A DNA stretch of 64,000 nucleotides from the NCBI RefSeq assembly GCF_048544455.1, contig NC_133534.1, forward strand, positions 216,237,735 to 216,301,734. The letters are read 5' to 3'. The DNA is from Silene latifolia. Taxonomy: Eukaryota; Streptophyta; Magnoliopsida; Caryophyllales; Caryophyllaceae. The notes under the pieces are model-generated. The model was not told the origin of the DNA, did not search any database, and saw only the letters and a program-made list of their open reading frames with translations. Every line of letters starts with the position of its first letter. The first letter of the stretch is position 1. Below, in pieces: positions 10,088 through 24,900 of the stretch. The position numbers and the translations under genes are program-made.

Positions 10088-13000
10088 TACAAGGACTAAC
10101 GAACAAGGACAAATGATTCACACAACGAGTCACATGGACTAATGAACAAGTACAATTGTTTAATACAACGGCTCATAAGGACTAATGAACAAGGATAAAT
10201 TGTTTACACAACGAGTCACAAGGACTAATGAACAAGGACAAATGGTTCACACAAAGAGTCACATGGACTAATGAACAAGTACAATTATTTAACACAATGA
10301 GACACAAGGACTAATGAACAAGGACAAATGGTTCACACAACGAGTCACAAGGACTAATGAACAAGGACCAATGGTTAAGGCACCTAGCCAAAAGGACTAA
10401 TGAACAAGGACAAAAGGTTAGCACAAAATATCACATTTATAAATAAACAAGGACAAATGGTTCACACAACGAGTCACAAGGGCTAATGAACAAGGAAAAA
10501 TGGTTCACACAGCGAGTCACATGGACTATCAAACAAGTACAATTGTTTTAACACAACGAGTCACAAGGATTAATGAATAAGGACAAATGGTTTAAACAAC
10601 GAGTCACAAGGACTAATGAACAAGGACAAACGGTTCACACAACGAGTCACATGGTATAATGAACAAGTAAAATTGTTTAACACAACGACTCACAAGGACT
10701 AATGAACAAGGATAAATGGTTTACACAACGAGTCACATGGACTAATGAACAAGGACAAATGGTTCACACAACGAGTCACGTGGACTAATGAATAAGTACA
10801 ATTGTTTAACAGAACGAGTCACAAGGACTAATGAACAAGGATAAATGGCTCACACAACGAGTCACGTTTATTAATGAACAAGGACAAATGGTTCACACAA
10901 CGAGTCACAAAGGCTAATGAACAAGGACAAATGGTTCACACAACGAGCCACATGGACTAATTAACAAGTACAATTGTTTTAACACAAGGATTAATGAACA
11001 AGGACAAATGGTTCACACAACGAGTCACAAGGGCTAATGAACAAGGACAAATGGTTCACACAACGAGCCACATGGACTAATTAACAAGTACAATTGTTTT
11101 AACACAAGGATTAATGAACAAGGACAAATGGTTTACACAACGAGTCACAAGGACTAACGAACAAGGACAAATGGTTCACACAACGAGTCACATGGACTAA
11201 TGAACAAGTACAATTGTTTAACACAACGGCTCATAAAGACTAATGAACAAGGATAAATTGTTTACACAACGAGTCACAAGGACTAATGAACAAGGTCAAA
11301 TGGTTTACACAATGAGTCACATGGACTAATGAACAAGTATAATTTTTTAACACAACGAGACACAAGGACTAATGAACAAGGACAAATGGTTCACACAACG
11401 AGTCACAAGGACTAATGAACAAGGACCAATGGTTAAGGCACCTAGTCAGAAGGACTAATGAACAAGGACAAAAGGTTAGCACAACAAGTCACATTTATTA
11501 ATAAACAAGGACAAATGGTTCACACAACGAGTAACAAGGGCTAATGAACAAGGACAATGGTTCACACAACGAGTCACTTGGACTATCAAACAAGTACAAT
11601 TGTTTTAACTCAACGAGTCACAAGGATTAATGAATAAGGACAAAGGGTTTAAACAACGAGTCACAAGGGCTAATGAAGAAGGTCAAACGGTTCACACAAC
11701 GAGTCACATGGACTAATGAACAAGTACAATTGTTTAACACAACGACTCACAAGGACTAATGAACAAGGATAAATGGTTTACACAACGAGTCACATGGACT
11801 AATGAACAAGGACAAATGTTTCACGCAACGAGTCACATGGACTAATGAATAAGTACAATTGTTTAACGCAACGAGTCACAAGGACTAATGAACAAGGATA
11901 AATGGTTCACACAACGAGTCACAAGGACTAACAAACAAGGACAAATGGTTCACACAAAGAGTCACATGGACTAATGAACAAGTACAATTGTTTAACACGA
12001 CGACTCATAAGGACTAATTAACAAGGATAAATTGTTTAGCACAACGAGACACAAGGACTAATGAACAAGGACAAATGGTTTACAAAACGAGCCACATGGA
12101 CTAATGAAAAAGTACAATTGTTTAACACAACAAGACACAAGCACTAATGAACAAGGACAAATAGTTCACACAACGAGTCACATGGACTAATGAACAAGTA
12201 CAATTATTTTAACACAACGAGTCACAAGGACTAATGACTAAGGACAAATGGATTACACAACGAGTCACAAGGACTAATGAACAAGGACAAATGGTTCACA
12301 CAAAAAGTTATATGGACTATTGAACAAGTACAATTGTTTTAACACAACGACTCACAAGGATTAATGAATAAGGACAAATGGTTTAAACAACGAGTCACAA
12401 GGACTAATGAACAAGGACAAATGGTTCCCATAACGAGTCACATGGACTAATGAACAAGTACAATTGTTTAACACAACGGCTCATAAGGACTAATGAACAA
12501 GGATAAATTATTTACACAACGAGTCACAAGGACTAATGAACAAGGACAAATGGTTCACACAACTAGTCACATGGACTAATGAACAAGTACAATTATTTAA
12601 CACAATGAGACACAAGGACTAATGAACAAGGACAAATGGTTCACACAACGAGTCACAAGGAAGAATGAACAAGGACCAATGGTTAAGGCACCTAGCCAGA
12701 AGGACTAATGAACAAGGACAAAAGGTTAGCACAACAAGTCACATTTATAAATAAACAAAGACAAATGGTTCACACAACGAGTCACAAGGGCTAATGAACA
12801 AGGAAAAATGGTTCACATAGCGAGTCACATGGACTATCAAACAAGTACAATTGTTCTAACACAACGAGTCACAAGGATTAATGAATAAGGACAAATGGTT
12901 TAAACAACGAGTCACAAGGACTAATGAACAAGGACAAACGGTTCACACAACGAGTCACATGGTCTAATGAACAAGTAAAATTGTTTAACACAACGACTCA

Positions 13001-14600
13001 CAAGGACTAATGAACAAGGATAAATGGTTTACACAACGAGTCACATGGACTAATGAACAAGGACAAATGGTTCACACAACGAGTCACGTGGCCTAATGAA
13101 TAAGTACAATTGTTTAACAGAACGAATCACAAGGACTAATGAACAAGGATAAATGGTTCACACAACGAGTCACGTTTATTAATAAACAAGGACAAATGGT
13201 CACACAACGAGTCACAAGGGCTAATGAACATTGACAAATGGTTCACACAACGAGCCACATGGACTAATTAACAAGTACAATTGTTTTAACACAAGGATTA
13301 ATGAACAAGGACAAATGGTTCACACAACGAGTCACAAGAGCTAATGAACAAGGACAAATGGTTCACACAACGAGCCACATGGACTAATTAACAAGTACAA
13401 TTGTTTTAACACAACGATTAATGAACAAGGACAAATGGTTTACACAACGAGTCACAAGGACTAACGAACAAGGACAGATGGTTCACACAACGAGTCACAT
13501 GGACTAATGAACAAGTACAATTGTTTAACACAATGGCTCATAAGGACTAATGAACAAGGATAAATTGTTTACACAACGAGTCACAAGGACTAATGAACAA
13601 GGTCAAATGGTTCACACAATGAGTCACATGGACTAATGAACAAGTACAATTTTTTAACACAACGAGACACAAGGACTAATGAACAAGGACAAATGGTTCA
13701 CACAACGAGTCACAAGGACTAATGAACAAGGACCAATGGTTAAGGCACCTAGTCAGAAGGACTAATGAACAAGGATAAAAGGTTAGCACAACAAGTCACA
13801 TTTATTAATAAACAAGGACAAATGGTTCACACAACGAGTAACAAGGGCTAATGAACAAGGACAATGGTTCACACAACGAGCCACATGGACTATCAAACAA
13901 GTACAATTGTTTTAACACAACGAGTCACAAGGATTAATGAATAAGGACAAAGGGTTTAAACAACGAGTCACAAGGGCTAATGAAGAAGGGCAAACGGTTC
14001 ACACAACGAGTTACATGGACTAATGAACAAGTACAATAGTTTAACACAACGACTCACAAGGACTAATGAACAAGGATAAATGTTTACACAACGAATCACA
14101 TGGACTAATGAATAAGGACAAATGGTTCACACAACGAGTCACGTGGACTAATGAAAAAGTACAATTGTTTAACACAACGAGTCACAAGGACTAACGAACA
14201 AGGACAAATGGTTCACACAACGAGTCACATTAATTAATAAACAAGGACAAATGGTTCACACAACGAGTCACAAGGACTAACGAACAAGGACAAATGATTC
14301 ACACAACGAGTCAGATGGACTAATGAACAAGTACAATTGTTTAACACAACGGGTCATAAGGACTAATGAACAAGGATAAATTGTTTACACAACGAGTCAC
14401 AAGGACTAATGAACAAGGACAAATGGTTCACACAACGAGTCACATGGACTACTGAACAAGTACAATTATTTAACACAATGAGACACAATGACTAATGAAC
14501 AAGGACAAATGGTTCACACAACGAGTCACAAGGACTAATGAATAAGGACCAATGGTTAAGGCACCTTGCCAAATGGACTAATGAACAAGGACAAAAGGTT
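10088..14600 (+). repeat. ~2.31-kb higher-order duplication, about two copies
   Basis: Marker monomers repeat in the same order at a constant offset. The GGTTAAGGCACCTAGCC marker sits at 10381 and 12689 (2308 bp), and the CACCTAGTCAGAAGG variant at 11439 and 13746 (2307 bp). Flanking variants, such as the monomer with CAAGGTCAAATGG near 11295 and 13603, follow the same spacing. Outer limits are approximate. Confidence 0.75.
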
Positions 14601-17600
14601 AGCTTAACAACTCACATTTATAAATAAACAAGGACAAATGGTTCACACAACGAGTCACAAGGGCTAATGAACAAGGAAAAATGCTTCACACAACGAGTCA
14701 CATGGCCTATCAAACAAGTACAATTGTTTTAACACAACGAGTCACAAGGATTAATGAATAAGGACAAATGGTTTAAACAACGAGTCACAAGGACTAATGA
14801 ACAAGGACAAACGGTTCACACAACGAGTCACATGGTCTAATGAACAAGTACAATTGTTTAACACAACGACTCACAAGGACTAAAGAACAAGGACAAATGG
14901 TTCACACAACGAGTCACAACGACTAATGAAAAAGGACCAATGGTTAAGGAACCTAGCCAGAAGGACTAATGAACAAGGAAAAAAGGTTAGCACAACAAGT
15001 CACATTTATTAATAAACAAGGACAAATGGTTCACACAACGAGTCACAAGGGCTAATGAACAAGGACAAATGGTTCACACAACGAGTCACATGGACTATCA
15101 AACAAGTACAACTATTTTAACACAACGAGTCACAAGGATTAATGAATAAGGACAAATGGTTTAAACAACGAGTCATAAGGACTAATGAAGAAGGGCAAAC
15201 GGTTCACACAACGAGTCACATGGACTAATGAACAAGTACAATTGTTTAACACAACGGCTCACAAGGACTAATGAACAAGGATAAATGGTTTAGACAACGA
15301 GTCACATGGACTAATGAACAAGGACAAATGTTTCACACAACGAGTCACGTGGACTAATGAACAAGTACAATTGTTTAACACAACAAGACACAAGGACTAA
15401 TGAACAAGGACTAATAGTTCACACAACGAGTCACATGGACTAATGAACAAGTACAATTATTTTAACACAACGAGTCACAAGGACTAATGACTAAGGACAA
15501 ATGGATTACACAACGAGTCACAAGGACTAATGAACAAGGACATATGGTTCACACAAAAAGTCATATGGAATATTGAACAAGTACAATTGTTTTAACACAA
15601 CGACTCACAAGGATTAATGAACAAGGACAAATGGTTTAAACAACGAGTCACAAGGACTAATGAACAAGGACAAATGGTTCCCATAACGAGTCACATGGAC
15701 TAATGAACAAGTACAATTGTTTAACACAACGACTCACAAGGACTAATGAACAACGATAAATGTTTACACAACGAATCACATGGACTAATGAATAAGGAAA
15801 AAAGGTTCACACAACGAGTCACGTGGACTAATAAAAAAGTACAATTGTTTAACACAACGAGTCACAAGGACTAACGAACAAGGACAAATGGTTCACACAA
15901 CGAGTCACATTATTTAATAAACAAGGACAAATGGATCACACAGCGAGTCACAAGGACTAACGAACAAGGACAAATGATTCACACAACGAGTCACATGGAC
16001 TAATGAACAAGTACAATTGTTTAACACAACGGCTCATAAGGACTAATGAACAAGGATAAATTGTTTACACAACGAGTCACAAGGACTAATGAACAAGGAC
16101 AAATGGTTCACACAACGAGTCACATGGACTAATGAACAAGTACAATTATTTAACACAATGAGACACAAGGACTAATGAACAAGGACAAATGGTTCACACA
16201 AGGAGTCACAAGGACTAATGAACAAGGACCAATGGTTAAGGCACCTAGCCAGAAGGACTAATGAACAAGGACAAAAGGTTAGCACAACATGTCACATTTA
16301 TAAATAAACAAGGACAAATGGTTCACACAACGAGTCACAAGGGCTAATGAACAAGGAAAAATGGTTCACACAGCGAGTCACATGGACTATCAAACAAGTA
16401 CAATTGTTTTAACACAAATAGTCACAAGGATTAATGAATACGGACAAATGGTTTAAACGAGTCACAAGGACTAATGAACAAGGACAAACGGTTCACACAA
16501 CGAGTCACATGGTATAATGAACAAGTAAAATTGTTGAACACAACGATTTACAAGGACTAATGAACAAGGATAAATGGTTTACACAACGAGTCACATGGAC
16601 TAATGAACAAGGACAAATGGTTCACACAACGAGTCACGTGGAATAATGAATAAGTACAATTGTTCAACAGAACGAGTCACAAGGACTAATGAACAAGGAT
16701 AAATGGTTCACACAACGAGTCACGTTTATTAATAAACAAGGACAAATGGTTCACACAACGAGTCACAAGGGCTAATGAAGAAGGACAAATGGTTCACACA
16801 ACAAGCCACATGGACTAATGAACAAGTACAATTGTTTAACACAACGGCTCATAAGGACTACTGAACAAGGATAAATTGTTTACACAACGAGTCACAAGGA
16901 CTAATGAACAAGGACAAATGGTTCACACAAAGAGTCACATGGACTATTGAACAAGTACAATTATTTAACACAATGAGACACAATGACTAATGAACAAGGA
17001 CAAATGGTTCACACAACGAGTCACAAGGACTAATGAACAAGGACCAATGGTTAAGGCACCTAGCCAGAAGGACTAATGAACAAAGACAAAAGGTTAGCAC
17101 AACATGTCACATTTACAAATAAACAAGGACAAATGGTTCACACAACGAGTCACAAGGGCTAATGAACAAGGAAAAATGGTTCACACAGCGAGTCACATGG
17201 ACTGTCAAACAAGTACAATTGTTTTAACACAACGAGTCACAAGGATTAATGAATAAGGACAAATGGTTTAAACAACGAGTCACAAGGACTAATGAACAAG
17301 GACAAACGGTTCACACAACGAGTCACATGGTATAATGAACAAGTAAAATTATTTAACACAACGACTCACAAGGACTAATGAACAAGGATAAATAGTTTAC
17401 ACAACGAGTCACATGGACTAATGAACAAGGACAAATGGTTCACACAACGAGTCACGTGGACTAATGAATAAGTACAATTGTTTAACAGAACGGGTCACAA
17501 GGACTAATGAACAAGAATAAATGGTTCACACAACGAGTCACGTTTATTAATAAACAAGGACAAATGATTCACACAACGAGTCACAAGGGCTAATGAACAA

Positions 17601-20600
17601 GGACAAATGGTCCACACAACGAGCCACATGGACTAATTAACAAGTACAATTGTTTTAACACAAAGATTAATGAACAAGGACAAATGGTTTCACACAAATG
17701 TAGTCACAAGGGCTAATGAACAAGGACAAATGGTTCACACAACGAGCCACATGGACTAATTAACAAGTACAATTTTTTTAACACAAGGATTAATTAACAA
17801 GGATAAATGGTTTACACAACGAGTCACAAGGACTAACGAACAAGGATAAAAGGTTCACACAACGAGTCACAAGGACTAATGAACAAGGACCAATGGTTAA
17901 GGCACCTAGTCAGAAGGACTCATCAACGTGGATAAAAGGTTAGCACAACAAGTCACATTTATTAATAAACAAGGACAAATGGTTCACACAACGAGTAACA
18001 AGGGCTAATGAACAAGGACAATGGTTCACACAACGAGCCACATGGACTATCAAACAAGTACAATTGTTTTAACACAACGAGTCACAAGGATTAATGAATA
18101 AGGACAAAGGGTTTAAACAACGAGTCACAAGGGCTAATGAAGAAGGGCAAACGGTTCACACAACGAGTCACATGGACTAATGAACAAGTACAATTGTTTA
18201 ACACAACGACTCACAAGGACTAATGAACAAGGATAAATGTTTACACAACGAATCACATGGACTAATGAATAAGGACAAATGGTCCACACAACGAGTCACG
18301 TGGACTAATGAAAAAGTATAATTGTTTAACACAACGAGTCACAAGAACTAACGAACAAGGACAAATGGTTCACGCAACGAATCACATTAATTAATAAACA
18401 AGGACAAATGTTTCACACAACGAGTCACAAGGACTAACGAACAAGGACAAATGATTCACACAACGAGTCAGATGGACTAATGAACAAGTACAATTGTTTA
18501 ACACAACGGCTCATAAGGACTAAGGAACAAGGATAAATTGTTTACACAACGAGTCACAAGGACTAATGAACAAGGACAAATGGTTCACACAAAGAGTCAC
18601 ATGGACTATTGAACAAGTACAATTATTTAACACAATGAGACACAATGACTAATGAATAAGGACAAATGGTTCACACAACGAGTCACAAGGACTAATGAAC
18701 AAGGACCAATAGTTAAGGCTCCTAGCCAGAAGGACTAATGAACAAGGACAAAAGGTTAGCACAACAAGTCACAGTTATAAATAAACAAGGACAAACGGTT
18801 CACACAACGAGACACAAGGGCTAATGAACAAGGAAAAATGGTTCACACAGCGAGTCACATGGACTATCAAACAAGTACAATTGTTTTAACACAACGAGTC
18901 ACAAGGATTAATGAATAAGGACAAATGGTTTAAACAACGAGTCACAAGGACTAATGAACAAGGACAAACGGTTCACACAACGAGTCACATGGTCTAATGA
19001 ACAAGTAAAATTATTTAACACAACGACTCACAAGGACTAATGAACAAGGATAAATGGTTTACACAACGAGTCACATGGACTAATGAACAAGGACAAATGG
19101 TTCACACAACGAGTCACGTGGACTAATGAATAAGTACAATTGTTTAACAGAACGAGTCACAAGGACTAATGAACAAGGATAAATGGTTCACACAACGAGT
19201 CACGTTTATTAATAAACAAGGACAAATGATTCACACAACGAGTCACAAGTGCTAATGAACAAGGACAAATGGTTCACACAACGAGCCACATGGACTAATT
19301 AACAAGTACAATTGTTTTAACACAACGGCTCATAAGGACTAATGAACAAGGATAAATTGTTTACACAACGAGTCACAAGGACTAATGAACAAGGACAAAT
19401 GGTTCACACAACGAGTCACATGGACTAATGAACAAGTACAATTATTTAACACAATGAGACACAAGGACTAATGAACAAGGACAAATGGTTCACACAACGA
19501 GTCACAAGGACTAATGAACAAGGACCAATGGTTAAGGCACCTAGCCAGAAGGACTAATGAACAAGGACAAAAGGTTAGCACAACAAGTCACATTTATAAA
19601 TAAACAAGGACAAATGGTTCACACAACGAGTCACAAGGGTTAATGAACAAGGAAAAATGGTTCACACAGCGAGTCACATGGACTATCAAACAAGTACAAT
19701 TGTTTTAACACAACGAGTCACAAGGATTAATGAATAAGGACAAATGGTTTAAACAACGAGTCATAAGGACTAATGAACAAGGACAAACGGTTCACACAAC
19801 GAGTCACATGGTCTAATGAACAAGTAAGATTGTTTAACACAACGACTCACAAGGACTAATGAACAAGGATAAATGGTTTACACAACGAGTCGCATGGACT
19901 AATGAACAAGGACAAATGGTTCACACAACGAGTCACGTGGACTAATGAATAAGTACAATTGTTTAACAGAACGAGTCACAAGGACTAATGAACAAGGATA
20001 AATGGTTCACACAACGAGTCACGTTTATTAATAAACAAGGAAAATGGTTCACACAACGACTCACAAGGCTAATGAACAAGAACAAATGGTTCACACAACG
20101 AGCCACATGGACTAATTAACAAGTACAATTGTTTTAACACAAGGATTAATGAACAAGGACAAATGGTTCACACAGCGAGTCACAAGGGCTAATGAACAAG
20201 GACAAATGGCTCACACAACGAGCCACATGGACTAATTAACAAGTACAATTTTTTTTAACACAAGGATTAATTAACAAGGACAAATGGTTTACACAACGAG
20301 TCACAAGGACTAACGAACAAGGACAAATGGTTCACACAACGAGTCACAAGGACTAATGAACAACGACCAATGGTTAAGGCACCTAGTCAGAAGGACTAAT
20401 GAGCAAGGATAAAAGGTTAGCACAACAAGTCACATTTATTAATAAACAAGGACAAATGGTTCACACAACAAGTAACAAGGGCTAATGAACAAGGACAATG
20501 GTTCACACAACGAGCCACATGGACTATCAAACAAGTACAATTGTTTTAACACAACGAGTCACAAGGATTAATGAATAAGGACAAAGGGTTTTAACAACGA

Positions 20601-21950
20601 GTCACAAGGGCTAATGAAAAAGGGCAAACGGTTCATACAACGAGTCACATGGACTAATGAACAAGTACAATTGTTTAACACAACGTCTCACAAGGACTAA
20701 TGAACAAGGATAAATGTTTACACAACGAATCACATGGACTAATGAATAAGGACAAATGGTTCACACAACGAGTCACGTGGACTAATGAAAAAGTACAATT
20801 GTTTAACACAACGAGTCACAAGGACTAACGAACAAGGACAAATGGTTCACACAACGAGTCACATTAATTAATAAACAAGGACAAATGGTTCACACAACGA
20901 GTCACAAGGACTAACGAACAAGGACAAATGATTCACACAACGAGTCAGATGGACTAATGAACAAGTACAATTGTTTAACACAACGGCTCATAAGGACTAA
21001 TGAACAAGGATAAATTGTTTACACAACGAGTCACAAGGACTAATGAACAAGGACAAATGGTTCACACAACGAGTCACATGGACTACTGAACAAGTACAAT
21101 TATTTAACACAATGAGACACAATGACTAATGAACAAGGACAAATGGTTCACACAACGAGTCACAAGGACTAATGAACAAGGACCAATGGTTAAGGCACCT
21201 AGCCAGAAGGACTAATGAACAAGGTAAAAAGGTTAGCACAACATGTCACATTTATAAATAAACAAGGACAAATGGTTCACACAACGAGTCACAAGGGCTA
21301 ATGAACAAGGAAAAATGGTTCACACAGCGAGTCACATGGACTATCAAACAAGTACAATTGTTTTATCACAACGAGTCACAAGGATTAATGAATAAGGACA
21401 AATGGTTTAAACAACGAGTCACAAGGACTAATGAACAAGGACAAACGGTTCACACAACGAGTCACATGGTCTAATGAACAAGTACAATTGTTTAACACAA
21501 CGACTCACAAGGACTAAAGAACAAGGACAAATGGTTCACACAACGAGTCACAAGGACTAATGAAAAAGGACCAATGGTTAAGGAACCTAGCCAGAAGGAC
21601 TAATGAACAAGGAAAAAAGGTTAGCACAACAAGTCACATTTATTAATAAACAAGGACAAATGGTTCACACAACGAGTCACAAGGGCTAATGAACAAGGAC
21701 AAATGGTTCACACAACGAGTCACATGGACTATCAAACAACTACAACTGTTTTAACACAACGAGTCACAAGGATTAATGAATAACAACAAATGGTTTAAAC
21801 AACGAGTCATAAGGACTAATGAAGAAGGGCAAACGGTTCACACAACGAGTCACATGGACTAATGAACAAGTACAATTGTTTAACACAACGACTCACAAGG
21901 ACTAATGAACAAGGATAAATGGTTTACACAACGAGTCACATGGACTAATG
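13700..21950 (+). repeat. ~6.63-kb displaced duplication (13.7-15.3 kb and 20.3-21.9 kb)
   Basis: Three markers keep one offset: 13746 to 20380 (CCTAGTC form), 14561 to 21196 (CCTAGCC or CCTTGCC form) and 14950 to 21584 (the rarer AAGGAACCTAGCC form), each 6634-6635 bp. The segment between the two copies contains the 2.48-kb units. The limits given are approximate and span both copies. Confidence 0.6.
16800..21500 (+). repeat. ~2.48-kb higher-order duplication, two copies
   Basis: The three-marker pattern at 17057, 17903 and 18719 recurs at 19538, 20380 and 21196. The offsets are 2481, 2477 and 2477 bp, and the CCTAGTC variant stays in the middle position. Within each unit the markers are about 0.82-0.85 kb apart, close to 19 monomers. 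Confidence 0.7.
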
Positions 21951-24900
21951 AACAAGGACAAATGTTTCACACAACGAGTCACGTGGACTAATGAATAAGT
22001 ACAATTGTTTAACGCAACGAGTCACAAGGACTAATGAACAAGGATAAATGGTTCACACAACGAGTCACAAGGACTAACAAACAAGGACAAATGGTTCACA
22101 CAAAGAGTCACATGGACTAATGAACAAGTACAATTGTTTAACACGACGACTCATAAGGTTGAATTAACAAGGATAAATTGTTTAACACAACGAGACACAA
22201 GGACTAATGAACAAGGACAAATGGTTCACACAACGAGTCACATGGACTAATGAACAAGTACAATTGTTTAACTCAACAAGACACAAGGACTAATGAACAA
22301 GGGCAAATAGTTCACACAACGAGTCACATGGACTATTGAACAAGTACAATTGTTTTAACACAACGAATCACAAGGATTAATGAACAAGGACAAATGGTTT
22401 AAACAACGAGTCACAAGGACTAATGAACAAGGACAAATGGTTCCCATAACGAGTCACTTGGACTAATGAACAAGTACAATTGTTTAACACAACGACTCAC
22501 AAGGACTAATGAACAAGGATAAATGTTTACACAACGAATCACATGGACTAATGAATAAGGACAAATGGTTCACACAACGAGTCACGTGGACTAATGAAAA
22601 AGTACAATTGTTTAACACAACGAGTCACAAGGACTAACGAACAAGGACAAATGGTTCACACAACGAGTCACATTAATTAATAAACAAGGACAAATGGTTC
22701 ACACAACGAGTCACAAGGACTAACGAACAAGGACAAATGATTCACACAACGAGTCGCATGGACTAATGAACAAGTACAATTGTTTAACACAACGGCTCAT
22801 AAGGACTAATGAACAAGGATAAATTGTTTACACAACGAGTCACAAGGACTAATGAACAAGGACAAATGGTTCACACAACGAGTCACATGGACTACTGAAC
22901 AAGTACAATTATTTAACACAATGAGACACAATGACTAATGAACAAGGACAAATGGTTCACACAACGAGTCACAAGGACTAATGAACAAGGACCAATGGTT
23001 AAGGCACCTAGCCAGAAGGACTAATGAACAAGGACAAAAGGTTAGCTTAACAACTCACATTTATAAATAAACAAGGACAAATGGTTCACACAACGAGTCA
23101 CAAGGGCTAATGAACAAGGAAAAATGGTTCACACAACGAGTCACATGGCCTATCAAACAATTACAATTGTTTTAACACAACGAGTCACAAGGATTAATGA
23201 ATAAGGACAAATGGTTTAAACAACGAGTCACAAGGACTAATGAACAAGGACAAACGGTTCACACAACGAGTCACATGGTCTAATGAACAAGTACAATTGT
23301 TTAACACAACGACTCACAAGGACTAAAGAACAAGGACAAATGGTTCACACAACGAGTCACAAGGACTAATGAAAAAGGACCAATGGTTAAGGAACCTAGC
23401 CAGAAGGACTAATGAACAAGGAAAAAAGGTTAGCACAACAAGTCACATTTATTAATAAACAAGGACAAATGGTTCACACAACGAGTCACAAGGGCTAATG
23501 AACAAGGACAAATGGTTCACACAACGAGTCACATGGACTATCAAACAACTACAACTGTTTTAACACAACGAGTCACAAGGATTAATGAATAACGACAAAT
23601 GGTTTAAACAACGAGTCATAAGGACTAATGAAGAAGGGCAAACGGTTCACACAACGAGTCACATGGACTAATGAACAAGTACAATTGTTTAACACAACGA
23701 CTCACAAGGACTAATGAACAAAGATAAATGGTTTACACAACGAGTCACATGGACTAATGAACAAGGACAAATGTTTCACACAACGAGTCACGTGGACTAA
23801 TGAATAAGTACAATTGTTTAACGCAACGAGTCACAAGGACTAATGAACAAGGATAAATTGTTCACACAACGAGTCACAAGGACTAACAAACAAGGACAAA
23901 TGGTTCACACAAAGAGTCACATGGACTAATGAACAAGTACAATTGTTTAACACGACGACTCATAAGGACGAATTAACAAGGATAAATTGTTTAACACAAC
24001 GAGACACAAGGACTAATGAACAAGGACAAATGGTTCACACAACGAGTCACATGGACTAATGAACAAGTACAATTGTTTAACACAACAAGACACAAGGACT
24101 CATGAACAAGGGCAAATAGTTCACACAACGAGTCACATGGACTAATGAACAAGTACAATTATTTTAACACAACGAGTCACAAGGACTAATGACTAAGGAC
24201 AAATGGATTACACAACGAGTCACAAGGACTAATGAACAAGGACATATGGTTCACAATAAAAGTCATATGGACTATTGAACAAGTACAATTGTTTTAACAC
24301 AACGAATCACAAGGATTAATGAACAAGGACAAATGGTTTAAACAACGAGTCACAAGGACTAATGAACAAGGACAAATGGTTCCCATAACGAGTCACTTGG
24401 ACTAATGAACAAGGATAAATTGTTTAACACAACGACTCACAAGGACTAATGAACAAGGATAAATGTTTACACAACGAATCACATGGACTAATGAATAAGG
24501 ACAAATGGTTCACACAACGAGTCACGTGGACTAATGAAAAAGTACAATTGTTTAATACAACGAGTCACAAGGACTAACGAACAAGGACAAATGGTTCACA
24601 CAACGAGTCACATTAATTAATAAACAAGGACAAATGGTTCACACAACGAGTCACAAGGACTAACGAACAAGGACAAATGATTCACACAACGAGTCAGATG
24701 GACTAATGAACAAGTACAATTGTTTAACACAACGGCTCATAAGGACTAATGAACAAGGATAAATTGTTTACACAACGAGTCACAAGGACTAATGAACAAG
24801 GACAAATGGTTCACACAACGAGTCACATGGACTCTTTGAACAAGTACAATTATTTAACACAATGAGACACAATGACTAATGAACAAGGACAAATGGTTCA

